A DNA stretch of 55,218 nt from Bacteroides propionicigenes. GTDB lineage: Bacteria > Bacteroidota > Bacteroidia > Bacteroidales > Bacteroidaceae. Positions 7,901 to 15,945 of this stretch are shown here, piece by piece. The notes beneath the pieces were generated by a model. That model saw only the letters and a program-made list of their open reading frames with translations, made no database searches and had not been told where the DNA came from. How positions within the stretch are numbered: position 1 is the stretch's first letter; the number at the start of each line of letters is the position of its first letter. The position numbers were made by a program, and so were the translations under genes. Location of the stretch: positions 1 to 55,218 of the forward strand of contig NZ_JAHBBW010000019.1 of assembly GCF_018390535.1 (NCBI RefSeq), read 5' to 3'.

Positions 7901-9480
7901 TTACATGGATATAACTTATCCTCAACATAGTTCCAACGATAATTATTGATTTCCTTTTTTAACCCAAATTTTGGATATCTCAGAAAAGCCTTTTGATCTA
8001 CTTCCTTTCGAGAATTCAGCCAATCAAATAAAGCCACATAATCATCTTCTGTTTTCAAGAACTCCGCTGTTACATCCACATCTAAATGTAAAGTTCCATT
8101 TACTTCCTTTTCTTTTTGGTATACCCGAATATTTGAAAGGAAATGCCATAAACGAAACTCCTGAAACAGAGGATGTGATTTGGCTATACACTTTAAAGGA
8201 GCTTTTTTGATTTCACCAGTTTCCCTGTTTATATATTCATTTTCCTCGTAAGGGCAATTAGAAATCAGTGACTTTTTAGTTTTCAACGGTCTTTGATAAA
8301 ATAAAACATCATCCATTAACAGATAAATAAAATCTCTATTAATTATATTTTTCCGCCGCACTTCATTGCCTGGATATAATGCTTCAATACATCTCATGTA
8401 TAAATCTCTATCTTGCAACTCTGCATGAAAAGCACATTGTTTCTGCAAAATCAAGTTTAGTTCCTCCTTGTAAAGCTTTCGTTCTACTGTCTTCACCAGC
8501 TTTCCTATTATTTTTTGTTGTGGATTCTGCAACAGAGTATCATAGATATAACTTCCAATCGTTTTATGAGTATTGGCTATGTCTGCCTCGGTTCTTTTCT
8601 TTATCAACATCCAATCATCCTCTTTAGGAGCTCTGAAAGAACGCTTCACCTCACCATATTTATCAAGCTTGGGAGTACCGTCCGGATTCAAGTCAGTAGT
8701 TACAATAAATTCTTTTATCTGGTTCTCCCAATCCAATGGAACATTACTGCTTCTACGATATATCCATCCATTCTCTAAGTGCACATTATACCACAGATCC
8801 CGACCTTTCTTTTCATCAGTCGCTTCCACCGACAAAACTTTTAATGCATAAAATTCAACAGATTTTCCTGCATTATCTTCCTCTTCTTCTCCTCTAAGCT
8901 GGTAATAACCACGTTTCTGATTAAAATTCAAAAGAATCCATGCCAACTCTTCTTTACTTATCATTTCCGTCAAAGCTTTCTTACGGAGATAGTAAATTGT
9001 CCAGTCATAAGGTACTTTTTTACCATCGGACACTAATGAAGGTTGGTGTTTTGCAAAATCCGCCAACATCTCATTAAATGCTGTTTGAAATAAAAAAGTA
9101 TATTTTCCCCGTTCATCCATAAGCCATGGTAATTTAGGTTCACTGTCTGCCAAAAACTTTCCGGGATGCTTTTCGAAATCTATTTCTTTTAAATAATGTT
9201 CCGGCAAAAAACCAAGAATCTTCAAAACCTTATGTAATCGTTCACGACGTAACAATTGCCGTTCACGCAGACGGCGTACCCCTCTGAAACGGGTTCTTTC
9301 AGCAGTCTGTGATATAGAATTTCCTTTGTCAAAATCTCCCAATATAGCGGCATCCATCGGAATAATTCTGCTTCCTGCCATTTCTATCCAAATTCGTTCG
9401 AGCTGTTCTTTTATTACAGAATTTATTACAGCCCATCCTATGCTATTGCTCCCTAAATCAAGTCCCAGTATCGTTTTCAT
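4951..9480 (-). CDS. cas9: CRISPR-associated endonuclease Cas9, subtype II-C
   Basis: A 1509-residue Cas9, the RNA-guided DNA nuclease. RuvC-I is at the N-terminus (LGLDLGSNSIGWAV, D8), followed by the arginine-rich bridge helix at about 62-93 (RTRFRGVRRLRERQLLRRER). RuvC-II is IHIELGREM with E737. The HNH domain contains IEHIIPQSRYFDD with H864, plus N878 and N887 at the same spacing as in S. pyogenes Cas9. RuvC-III is HRHHAMDAIV with H1066 and D1069. All nuclease residues are present, so it should cut both strands. Large size is normal for Bacteroidetes II-C proteins. It heads the operon and overlaps the next gene by 8 bp. A TAACTTTG box sits 25 bp upstream. Confidence 0.98.
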   Translation of the reverse strand: MKTILGLDLGSNSIGWAVINSVIKEQLERIWIEMAGSRIIPMDAAILGDFDKGNSISQTAERTRFRGVRRLRERQLLRRERLHKVLKILGFLPEHYLKEIDFEKHPGKFLADSEPKLPWLMDERGKYTFLFQTAFNEMLADFAKHQPSLVSDGKKVPYDWTIYYLRKKALTEMISKEELAWILLNFNQKRGYYQLRGEEEEDNAGKSVEFYALKVLSVEATDEKKGRDLWYNVHLENGWIYRRSSNVPLDWENQIKEFIVTTDLNPDGTPKLDKYGEVKRSFRAPKEDDWMLIKKRTEADIANTHKTIGSYIYDTLLQNPQQKIIGKLVKTVERKLYKEELNLILQKQCAFHAELQDRDLYMRCIEALYPGNEVRRKNIINRDFIYLLMDDVLFYQRPLKTKKSLISNCPYEENEYINRETGEIKKAPLKCIAKSHPLFQEFRLWHFLSNIRVYQKEKEVNGTLHLDVDVTAEFLKTEDDYVALFDWLNSRKEVDQKAFLRYPKFGLKKEINNYRWNYVEDKLYPCNETRYAILSRLEKLGVSLDFLSDEKETALWHILYSVSDKLEIEKALRTFAVKNGLNESFVEVFKKFPPFKPEYGSYSAKAIKKLLPLMRCGRYWDASLIDDATKDRIERIMTGEYDGNIAAKVREKAINLSDISCFKKLPLWLACYVVYNRHSENKEIAKWETPADIDAYLASFKQHSLRNPIVEQVIIETLRVVRDIWKQVGKIDEIHIELGREMKNPADKRKRMTAQIQENENANLRIKALLAEFMNPEYGVENVRPYSPSQQEILRIYEDTVLKGEEQIPEDIDVILKKFNNSKLPTKSEFLRYKLWLEQKYRSPYTGELIPLGKLFTAAYEIEHIIPQSRYFDDSFSNKVICESAVNKLKDNQLGYEFIKNHHGQKVEVGFGKTVEILSVDSYECFVKEQYAKSGVKMKKLLMDDIPEQFIERQLNDSRYISKVVKGLLSNIVREKNDSGEYEPEAVSKNILVCTGSVTDRLKKDWGMNDVWNSIVYPRFERLNALTGTQCFGHWENKDGKKVFQTELPLEYQKGFSKKRIDHRHHAMDAIVIACATRNHVNYLSNESASRNAKISRYDLQRLLCDKSRVDGTGNYRWIIKKPWNTFTQDAREALDKIVISSKQNLRIINKTTNIYQHFDTEGNRVYKKQETGDSWAIRKPMHKDTVFGTVNLRKVKSVRLSVALDTPTMIVDKRVKGKVLELLSYKYDKKKIEKYFKENVFFWKDLDIAKVAVYYFTENTSEPLVAVRKPLDSTFNEKKIKESVTDTGIQKILLNHLSAKEGKADLAFSAEGIEEMNRNILQLNDGKEHQPIYKVRVYEPRGNKFRVGAFGNKGTKWVEAAKGTNLFFAIYATEDGKRTYETVPLNLVIEREKQGLIPVPDRNEKGDKLLFWLSPNDLVYLPTEEEREFGRINEPIDRGRVYKMVSCTGNEGHFIPVNVANPILPTIELGSNNKAQRAWNNEMVKDICIPVKVDRLGRIIEVKYKANE

Positions 9481-9504
9481 AATATTATTTTTTTATATAT
9501 CATT

Positions 9505-9512
9505 CAAAGTTA
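9505..9512 (-). promoter_or_regulatory. Candidate -7 box of the cas operon promoter
   Basis: The minus strand reads TAACTTTG, matching TAnnTTTG, 24 bp before the cas9 ATG. A CTTG lies 15 bp upstream, closer than the usual 19-21 bp, so the -33 element is uncertain. The box is back to back with the tracrRNA promoter. Confidence 0.5.
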
Positions 9513-9532
9513 TTTTTTTTATTAATACAAGC

Positions 9533-9563
9533 ATTGCTTTTTCATATTTATTTTATACATTTG
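9533..9563 (+). promoter_or_regulatory. tracrRNA promoter
   Basis: ATTG (9533-9536), a 19-bp spacer and TACATTTG (9556-9563) match the Bacteroides -33/-7 pattern. Transcription should start at about 9568-9570, exactly at the anti-repeat. The spacing equals that of the promoter-like sequence in the CRISPR repeat. Confidence 0.7.
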
Positions 9564-9567
9564 CCAA

Positions 9568-9648
9568 ACTAAAATGAAGCAAATCACAATAAGGATTATT
9601 CCGTTGTGAAAACATTAGGTTCCCTCGTCCTCAACGGGGGATTTTTTA
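9568..9648 (+). ncRNA. tracrRNA of the type II-C system
   Basis: The RNA of about 80 nt is read divergently from cas9. Its anti-repeat at 9569-9590 (CTAAAATGAAGC then AAATCACAAT) pairs with bases 1-23 of the CRISPR repeat over 22 pairs, with one bulged U in the repeat. A short GGA-TTAT-TCC hairpin follows, in the place of the nexus. The RNA ends with an 8-bp stem, TCCCTCGT (9621-9628) with ACGGGGGA (9634-9641), and a run of six Ts, a clear intrinsic terminator. The promoter, anti-repeat and terminator all fit, so the call is strong although no transcript is seen. Confidence 0.9.
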
Positions 9649-9696
9649 TTTTATAAATTTCTCACCTTCCCCTCCCCTCCGCATTACTAAAAACTA

Positions 9697-9704
9697 TATC
9701 TTTG
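9697..9704 (+). promoter_or_regulatory. Candidate -7 box of the HU-family gene
   Basis: TATCTTTG matches TAnnTTTG. It would place the transcript start at about 9710, the first base of the large palindrome, leaving a 5' leader of about 195 nt. No clear -33 element is visible. Confidence 0.5.
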
Positions 9705-9709
9705 TTCCC

Positions 9710-9815
9710 AATAATTAATCGTCCGACAACTGTTGCATTATCGTCCAACAGCTGTTTAATTATCGTCCGACAGCTGTTGGACGATAATGCAACAGTTGTC
9801 GGACGATTAATTATT
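9710..9815. repeat. 46-bp perfect inverted repeat with 22-bp periodic half sites
   Basis: The arms 9710-9755 and 9770-9815 are perfectly complementary over 46 bp around a 14-bp loop. Inside, the unit CGTCCRACARCTGTT starts at 9720, 9742 and 9764 (22-bp period), and its inverse ends at 9783 and 9805 (again 22 bp apart). In DNA this could be an operator array for a dimeric protein; in RNA it would be a very long hairpin in the leader of the HU-family gene. Confidence 0.95.
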
Positions 9816-9904
9816 AACAAGATAAATATTAGTTCGATTAGCTGCGGAAATAAGCCCTCGAAGCGGCAAAAACAGTTTATCGCTATAAACAAACAAAACA
9901 TCTT

Positions 9905-10543
9905 ATGAGTGCTTATTACGACCTTTATGAAACGCCTTCACCCGATGGGATAGAAGACAAAAAATCATTCCATGCACGTATCTGTCCCAAAAAGACTTAT
10001 ACCAAAAAGGAATTCGTGGAACATATATCCGTATTTCAACATCTGCCGAAAAATATGGTAGGGGCAGCATTGGACGCCTGCATTGACGAGCTTTGCGACT
10101 TATTAGCTAACGGAAACATCGTGGAATTGGGAGAACTCGGGTTCTTCAGTACCTCCTTAAAATGCCTGCGGGAAACAGACGACGAGAAAAAGAAAATTCG
10201 TTCCGAATCTGTACAGTTTCAAAATGTAAACCTGCGCATCAGCAGTGTCTTCCGCAAAAAAATCAAACATTCCATGATTCTGGAACGCATCCACTCCACC
10301 ACAAAAAAAACAAAGAATGAGAAAGCTGCTACGGAAGAAATGAGAAAAGAACGACTTGCACTGTTTCTCCAACAAAATGTGTGTATCAACAAGAACGAAT
10401 ACATCCAGCTGAGCGGATTGACAAGGCATGCAGCCATAGATGAACTGAACAAATTCATCCAACAGGGATTCCTGCGCCGACGAGGAATGGGAAGGTCAAC
10501 AGTCTATGTTCAGCAAGAGAAAATGCCTAATACAAACAAATAA
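9905..10543 (+). CDS. HU-family DNA-binding protein (HU-HIG type)
   Basis: A 212-residue protein of the Bacteroidetes family with an HU-like N-terminal domain (about 1-125; the segment TYTKKEFVEHISVFQHLPKN and ELGELGFFSTSL are typical). The C-terminal third (about 140-205, with INKNEYIQLSGLTRHAAIDE and GFLRRRGMGRSTVYV) reads as a winged-helix-like domain. It probably shapes or binds chromosomal DNA; the target is unknown. It lies behind a possible promoter and a 46-bp palindrome, and NudC follows after 8 bp in the same direction. Confidence 0.85.
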   Translation: MSAYYDLYETPSPDGIEDKKSFHARICPKKTYTKKEFVEHISVFQHLPKNMVGAALDACIDELCDLLANGNIVELGELGFFSTSLKCLRETDDEKKKIRSESVQFQNVNLRISSVFRKKIKHSMILERIHSTTKKTKNEKAATEEMRKERLALFLQQNVCINKNEYIQLSGLTRHAAIDELNKFIQQGFLRRRGMGRSTVYVQQEKMPNTNK

Positions 10544-10551
10544 AGAAAACA

Positions 10552-11358
10552 ATGGAAAATTTGGATAAAACAACTATCACACAGTGGTTCGCTTTTTTCA
10601 AAGACCAACTGCTACTAAAGAAAGAGTACACAAGCAACGGAGAAAACAGATACAATATACCATATGGAACCAACCCTCCTGTCCCCCCCGCAACAGGATG
10701 CAAAATACATGAGGTAGCTCTGACGAACGGGAACAGAATAAAAGCCTTCGCCCTCGAACAGCCCATGCCCGAAACCGAAGAATGGGTAATGATAGGCTTG
10801 CGCGCTTCTTACGACTACCTGCCATTGGCAGATTACCAAGCAGCAGGAAAAGCATTCCAGATACTCTATTGGGACGAGCACAGCCGTTTCTGTCCCGTAT
10901 GCGGCACTCCTATGGAACAGAAGACTCCTATCATGAAGAAATGCCCGGAATGCAGCAATGAGATGTATCCCCCGGTTTCCACCGCCATCATCGTGCTGAT
11001 ACGGAAAGGCAAAGAGATATTGCTGGTACATGCACGCAACTTCCGCGGAACTTTCCACGGACTGGTAGCCGGTTTTCTCGAAACGGGTGAGACGCTGGAA
11101 CAATGCGTAGAACGGGAAGTTATGGAAGAAACGGGGCTAAAGGTGAAGAACATCACGTATTTCGGCAGTCAGCCCTGGCCCTATCCCAGCGGATTAATGG
11201 TAGGTTTCATTGCCGACTATGAAAGCGGAGAAATCAAACTGCAAGCCGATGAACTCAGTTCCGGCGCATTCTATTCCAAAGACAATCTGCCGGAAATCCC
11301 GCGAAAACTAAGCATTGCACGCAAACTGATTGACTGGTGGCTGGAGAATAACGATTAA
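10552..11358 (+). CDS. nudC: NudC-type NAD(H) diphosphatase / Nudix hydrolase
   Basis: A 268-residue Nudix enzyme that splits NADH or NAD+ into NMN(H) and AMP; family members can also remove NAD caps from RNA. A zinc ribbon with C114, C117, C131 and C134 precedes the Nudix domain. The Nudix box fits GX5EX7REUXEEXGU exactly (G174, E180, R188-E189, E192-E193, G195). The SQPWPYPSGLM stretch just after it is the NudC family signature. Its length is close to E. coli NudC (257). It follows the HU-family gene closely and is probably co-transcribed. Confidence 0.92.
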   Translation: MENLDKTTITQWFAFFKDQLLLKKEYTSNGENRYNIPYGTNPPVPPATGCKIHEVALTNGNRIKAFALEQPMPETEEWVMIGLRASYDYLPLADYQAAGKAFQILYWDEHSRFCPVCGTPMEQKTPIMKKCPECSNEMYPPVSTAIIVLIRKGKEILLVHARNFRGTFHGLVAGFLETGETLEQCVEREVMEETGLKVKNITYFGSQPWPYPSGLMVGFIADYESGEIKLQADELSSGAFYSKDNLPEIPRKLSIARKLIDWWLENND

Positions 11359-11725
11359 AGAGTTCAATCTCAGAAGAGGAAAAGAAAAAACAGATTGCGG
11401 AAAACACGCGCTCACAAACGAACAACTACGAATGAAACGACTCTCATTCACATCAACCAATCGGCGTGCAACCGCAATCTGTAGTACTATCTGTTAACTG
11501 TTGACCTCTGTCGCATATAAGAACAGCATTTAACGGAGAATGATTAGATAATCGGCATAAAGAATATAAAAGAAACTTAATTGAGGCACATCAAAAGCCA
11601 TATAATGACTCCTTTTAGGAACGGATTACGCGGACTATCCTCTTAACCTTTTTTACAGTCATTCCCTGCAGCCTTTTGTGATATGTTGCGTCTAACCTAT
11701 AACCAAGGCTCAACAACAAACAGGA
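11359..11725. other. Intergenic region, 367 bp, no gene seen
   Basis: No convincing coding frame. The 11-bp pair ACAGATTGCGG (11390-11400) and CCGCAATCTGT (11472-11482) could fold the first third into a hairpin with a 71-nt loop. No promoter box was found close to the next gene. Confidence 0.5.
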
Positions 11726-12367
11726 ATGATTAAAAAGGAATATATATTGCTGGCTATATTATCTGCCGGTTTGTCCTTTCCGGTACAAGGACAGACTATA
11801 TGGACAAAAAAAGACTCCATTAAGCTGAAAAAGATACTGGACGGAGAAACGGATATACCCATTAATCCTACTGTCAAGCAAGAAATTGACTTATTATTTT
11901 CCACACCCGCACATATACGCAGTATTCCCATTTTACCCGTTAAAGAGCTTTTGCCCGAGCGGGAAGACTTCCGACAGACATACGCAATGCCCCAATTCCG
12001 GCTGAACAATACACGCATATATCACAACACCCCACTACGGAATAAATACTTCCTGAACATCCAACGGTTCAGTATTTCAGCCACTACGGCATATGACAGA
12101 AGAGCAAGAACGCTTTTACAACAAAAGACAGACTTCAAGTTTAACATAACTCAAAAAATCGGCTACCATGTTTACGCAGGATACAGCAGTAGCAGCAGTA
12201 AGTCCGCCATATTGCCGGGAGCAGTAAGTCCGCTGTATTTCGGAAGCGGGTTCTCTTATGACATCAATCGACAGGTACAGGTAAAAACCGGCATTGACCG
12301 CCGATTCAATATAATCTACAAACGTTGGGAATGGGTGTGGGAAACAAGTGTGGGAGTAGCTTTTTAG
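11726..12367 (+). CDS. DUF4858-type exported protein
   Basis: A 213-residue protein with a signal peptide (about 1-22, cleavage near VQGQ). The mature N-terminus TIWTKKDSIKLKKILDGETD followed by INPTVKQEI shares a pattern with the protein at 27026-27697, so the two are paralogues of the Bacteroidales DUF4858 group. The C-terminal part (about 120-213) is rich in alternating aromatic and polar residues ending in VGVAF, which looks like outer-membrane strands. Function unknown. It stands alone, with a two-way terminator after it. Confidence 0.7.
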   Translation: MIKKEYILLAILSAGLSFPVQGQTIWTKKDSIKLKKILDGETDIPINPTVKQEIDLLFSTPAHIRSIPILPVKELLPEREDFRQTYAMPQFRLNNTRIYHNTPLRNKYFLNIQRFSISATTAYDRRARTLLQQKTDFKFNITQKIGYHVYAGYSSSSSKSAILPGAVSPLYFGSGFSYDINRQVQVKTGIDRRFNIIYKRWEWVWETSVGVAF

Positions 12368-12375
12368 ATATGAAA

Positions 12376-12410
12376 AAAGGTGCGAGCGGCTTTCCGCCAC
12401 TTGCACCTTT
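12376..12410. terminator. Two-way terminator between the DUF4858 gene and the phosphohexomutase gene
   Basis: AAAGGTGCGAG pairs with CTTGCACCTTT (one G-U pair), topped by CGG-CTTT-CCG with a small bulge. It lies between two converging genes, with an A-run before and T-run at the end of the arms. Confidence 0.7.
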
Positions 12411-12432
12411 CCATATAAAGAGTCAGGCTTTC

Positions 12433-14175
12433 TTAGATACCGAGTGATTTGCGCACTGCTTCCACTTTCTTTTCAGCCTCAGCGTTTGCATTGCCGTAGC
12501 ATTTGGAACATCCCATTTCACCCTTCACTTCAATGTAGAACTTAATCTTAGGTTCCGTACCTGAAGGACGAACAGAAATCTTCGTACCGTCTTCTGTGAA
12601 GTACTGAAGAACGTTGGATGTTTCGGGCATATCCAAGTCGGTTGCGTTGCCTTTGGCATCGGTAGCTTTCAGAGTCTTGTAGTCCTTAATCAAAGAAACG
12701 GCAGAGCCACCGATTTCTTTCGGCGGATTGGCACGGAAATTATCCATCATAGCCTTGATTTCATCTGCACCGCTCTTGCCCGGCTTCACTACATTGACGG
12801 TAGTTTCCTTAGAGAAACCATATTCTACATAGATGTCCATCAGGATGTCATACAACGTCTTGCCCTGGTCTTTAGCCCAAGCGCAGATTTCTGCCAACAG
12901 TGAACAAGCGGAAACGGCATCTTTATCGCGAACGAAATCTTCGGCAAGGAAACCGTAGCTTTCTTCACCGCCACCGATATATTGCTGCTTGCCTTCGCGC
13001 AGGCGGATTTCACGTGCAATCCACTTGAAGCCTGTGTAGCAATCGAGCATTTCAATCTTATTCTTATCGGCAACGGCCTTGATAAGTTCGGTAGTCACAA
13101 TGGTCTTCACAATGAAGTCCGTAGGCTGCATCTTGCCTGTGGCGATACGGTTCTTGATAATATAATATAAGAAGAGTAAGCAAGTCTGGTTACCGTTAAT
13201 CAGCACCCATTCGCCTTTATCGTCCTTGCAAGCCATACCTACGCGGTCGGCATCCGGGTCACTTGCCATTACGATGTCCGCATCAATCTTCTTGGCAAGT
13301 TCGATAGCCATAGAAAGGGCTTCCGCATTTTCAGGGTTCGGAGAAATCACTGTCGGGAAGTCACCGCTCTTCACCATCTGCTCGGGCACGCAGTGTACAT
13401 TCTCAAAGCCCCATTCTTTCAGAGAAGCGGGAATAAGCGTTCTGCCTGCACCATGAAGCGGAGTATAAACGATGCTGAGGTCTTTCTGACGCTTAATCAC
13501 TTCCGGGTCAATGGAAAGAGTGTGAACTTTATCCAAGTATATCTTGTCGATGTCTTCACCGATAATCTGAATCAAATCCTTGTTGCCTTGGAACTTGATG
13601 TCCTCAACAGTTACTTTGTTCACTTCATCGATAATGGCAGTGTCGTGCGGAGCAAGTACCTGTGCACCGTCATCCCAATAGGCTTTGTAGCCGTTGTATT
13701 CTTTCGGGTTGTGACTTGCAGTCAGGTTGATACCGCTTTGGCAACCGAGGTGACGGATAGCAAAGGAAACTTCCGGAGTAGGACGCAAATCGTCGAAAAG
13801 ATAAACCTTGATGCCGTTTGCTGAGAAAATATCGGCCGAGATTTCAGCGAACTTGCGGCTGTTGTTACGACAGTCGTGACCCACTACTACGGAAATTTGC
13901 TCTTTGTCCTTGAAGCATTTGTTCAGATAGTTTGCCAGTCCCTGGGTAGCTGCGCCTACTGTATAGATGTTCATACGGTTGCTGCCTGCACCCATGATGC
14001 CGCGCAAGCCACCTGTTCCGAATTCCAAGTCTTTATAAAAACATTCTATCAGTTCGGTCTTATCTGGATTTTCCAACATTCTTTTCACTTCAGCCTGAGT
14101 TTCGGCATCATAAGCCGGGGTAAGCCATTTTTCGGCTTTCTCAGTTACCTGTTTAATCAGTTCTTGATTTTCCAT
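12433..14175 (-). CDS. pgm: Phosphoglucomutase / phosphomannomutase
   Basis: A 580-residue alpha-D-phosphohexomutase that interconverts hexose 1- and 6-phosphates, the entry to nucleotide sugars and glycogen. The phosphoserine loop is LTASHNPKEYNGYK with S154. The metal loop is DPDADR (306-311), the sugar-specificity loop is GGGEESYGF, and the C-terminal phosphate-binding loop is RPSGTEPKIKFY. The length fits the long PGM2-like form. It is a single gene with its own promoter box (TACATTTG, 14225-14232). Confidence 0.95.
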   Translation of the reverse strand: MENQELIKQVTEKAEKWLTPAYDAETQAEVKRMLENPDKTELIECFYKDLEFGTGGLRGIMGAGSNRMNIYTVGAATQGLANYLNKCFKDKEQISVVVGHDCRNNSRKFAEISADIFSANGIKVYLFDDLRPTPEVSFAIRHLGCQSGINLTASHNPKEYNGYKAYWDDGAQVLAPHDTAIIDEVNKVTVEDIKFQGNKDLIQIIGEDIDKIYLDKVHTLSIDPEVIKRQKDLSIVYTPLHGAGRTLIPASLKEWGFENVHCVPEQMVKSGDFPTVISPNPENAEALSMAIELAKKIDADIVMASDPDADRVGMACKDDKGEWVLINGNQTCLLFLYYIIKNRIATGKMQPTDFIVKTIVTTELIKAVADKNKIEMLDCYTGFKWIAREIRLREGKQQYIGGGEESYGFLAEDFVRDKDAVSACSLLAEICAWAKDQGKTLYDILMDIYVEYGFSKETTVNVVKPGKSGADEIKAMMDNFRANPPKEIGGSAVSLIKDYKTLKATDAKGNATDLDMPETSNVLQYFTEDGTKISVRPSGTEPKIKFYIEVKGEMGCSKCYGNANAEAEKKVEAVRKSLGI

Positions 14176-14224
14176 AAGACTATTTTTATATTAAAGGTTA
14201 ATACTTCATTTTTTTGTTGAGTCA

Positions 14225-14232
14225 CAAATGTA
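14225..14232 (-). promoter_or_regulatory. Candidate -7 box of the phosphohexomutase gene
   Basis: The minus strand reads TACATTTG (TAnnTTTG), 49 bp before the ATG. The nearest TTTG upstream is 12 bp away, too close for a standard -33 element. Confidence 0.45.
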
Positions 14233-14256
14233 AAAGAATAAGTTCAAATATCCTAA

Positions 14257-15894
14257 TCAATCAGGCATTTTATAGCGGTCGCCCGTTTGTTTTACATATT
14301 CTTCCAAAAATTCCTTCGGATAACCCGGACGAACCACGCCGGCAGGCTGGCCGATAGCGTTGCGCTCGAACTTTCCGTCTTTCATTTTACGGACAACACC
14401 GTCATTATATTTCACAATAATGAATTCCCCCAGCCGCTTCCATGTGTCGAAAGTGCTTTGTGCCGTCATATTGGTATAGTTTGTCAAGAATGCTTTCGCT
14501 TTAGCCGGGTCTTTCTCCAGAAGTTTGGCGGCAACGGATTCAATGCCTTCCTGCGCATCGTTGAAAGTGGTTTCGAGTTCGTTCTGCGTGGCACGTACAT
14601 CACCAATCATAAGGTCGTAACGAGGATATACCATATTGGAAACCCAGTTGAAAATCCAGAAAGAAGAGTTCCATGAGAAAGTGATGTAGTCCGCACCGTC
14701 TACGCGCGAATAGCATACGGGCACTTTATCCGTACAACAGTATACGGGAGTGAATACCGTCATGTTGGCATCATCCGTACCGAACCACAATACACCGCCG
14801 ATAGCATCGGGCAAAGTGGAACGCATCTGCGCCACAAACACAAAACCGCTCTGCTGTGTAGAAATGGGACGCTCGTTGAAGTATTCCTTATCGCCTACTT
14901 TGAATGAAAGAGGAGAAAGACGGTAGGGAGTATGATACGGTCCTGCACCAAAATCCTTACTGATGTCGAGAGGAGTACCTTCGTAATGGTCGCGCATGGC
15001 ATTCTTTACATCTTGTACGGAGATTTTACGGTTGGGCTTCACGAAAAGCGGCATCGGGGTGTCGGTATCTCCCTGTATATAAGGCAAGAACTCGTTGCCA
15101 CGGGCGGTAAACATATTAAAGTAGCTCCATACGCGGGCTTCGCAATAACGACGAGCGCCAAAGTCGAGAGGCGCATAGGCATTCGCAAAACTGAAATCTT
15201 TGTTTACTCCGTCAAAATAGCCTTTCTCACGGGCAAAGGATATGACGTCGGGAGAATACATACAGTTGTTCTTGTCGTTCATATCAAACTGGTGGATGCG
15301 GCTTTGGTTGGCATGTGCGGAGATGCAATCATCAGGTACGCGGACAGCCACCCATACGGCGCCGCGCACACCGGGACCTTTGCCTATCATCTCCATAATC
15401 CAGATTTCATTGGGGTCAGCGATGGTGAATGACTCGCCGCCGCTGTAATAGCCGTATTCCTGTACGAGTTCCGTCATCACTTTGATGGCTTCTCGGGCGG
15501 TACGGGAACGTTGCAGGCCGAGGTAAATCAGGCTTCCATAATCGATGATACCGGTAGTGTCTGCCAATTCGGGACGGCCGCCAAAGGTCGTCTCACCGAT
15601 AGTAAGCTGGAATTCGTTCATATTGCCGATGACGTTGTAGGTCTGGCGTGCTTGCTCTATCTGGCCGAGATACTTGCCGGTGTCCCACTCGTGCACATCA
15701 ATCAATGTACCCTTTTTGTGCATACCTGCGGGATAATGATATAACTCGCCGAACAATCCATAGGAGTCGGCAGAATAGGAAACAATTGTAGAACCGTCCG
15801 TAGAGGCGTTCTTACCCACAATGAGGTTGGTACAAGCAAATGCGTTTGCCACAGCTGCCACCACTAACATGACGGAGAAAGTTAATCTTTTCAT
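14257..15894 (-). CDS. C69-family dipeptidase, exported
   Basis: A 545-residue peptidase of family C69, which splits dipeptides and short peptides. A signal peptide (1-20, ending ANAFA) is followed directly by C21 of ACTNLIVGKNAS, the N-terminal nucleophile exposed when the leader is removed. The next stretch, STDGSTIVSYSADSYG, is also a family hallmark. It acts outside the inner membrane. It lies 51 bp downstream of the M23 peptidase gene on the same strand and may be co-transcribed with it. Confidence 0.9.
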   Translation of the reverse strand: MKRLTFSVMLVVAAVANAFACTNLIVGKNASTDGSTIVSYSADSYGLFGELYHYPAGMHKKGTLIDVHEWDTGKYLGQIEQARQTYNVIGNMNEFQLTIGETTFGGRPELADTTGIIDYGSLIYLGLQRSRTAREAIKVMTELVQEYGYYSGGESFTIADPNEIWIMEMIGKGPGVRGAVWVAVRVPDDCISAHANQSRIHQFDMNDKNNCMYSPDVISFAREKGYFDGVNKDFSFANAYAPLDFGARRYCEARVWSYFNMFTARGNEFLPYIQGDTDTPMPLFVKPNRKISVQDVKNAMRDHYEGTPLDISKDFGAGPYHTPYRLSPLSFKVGDKEYFNERPISTQQSGFVFVAQMRSTLPDAIGGVLWFGTDDANMTVFTPVYCCTDKVPVCYSRVDGADYITFSWNSSFWIFNWVSNMVYPRYDLMIGDVRATQNELETTFNDAQEGIESVAAKLLEKDPAKAKAFLTNYTNMTAQSTFDTWKRLGEFIIVKYNDGVVRKMKDGKFERNAIGQPAGVVRPGYPKEFLEEYVKQTGDRYKMPD

Positions 15895-15945
15895 ACTTCT
15901 GTTATTATATAGTTTATTTAATAATGCTTTGCTATAAATGAAGAG

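Noticed and set aside
4951..9480. Cas9 as a catalytically dead or decayed variant
   Set aside because: D8, E737, H1066 and D1069 of RuvC and H864 and N887 of HNH are all present in an unbroken frame.
9710..9815. The 46-bp palindrome as an invertible promoter (phase switch)
   Set aside because: Only 14 bp lie between the arms, too little for a promoter, and no invertase gene is adjacent.
9662..9901. A 79-codon frame on the minus strand across the palindrome
   Set aside because: It arises from the palindromic sequence itself, has no promoter, and its peptide repeats the arm sequence.
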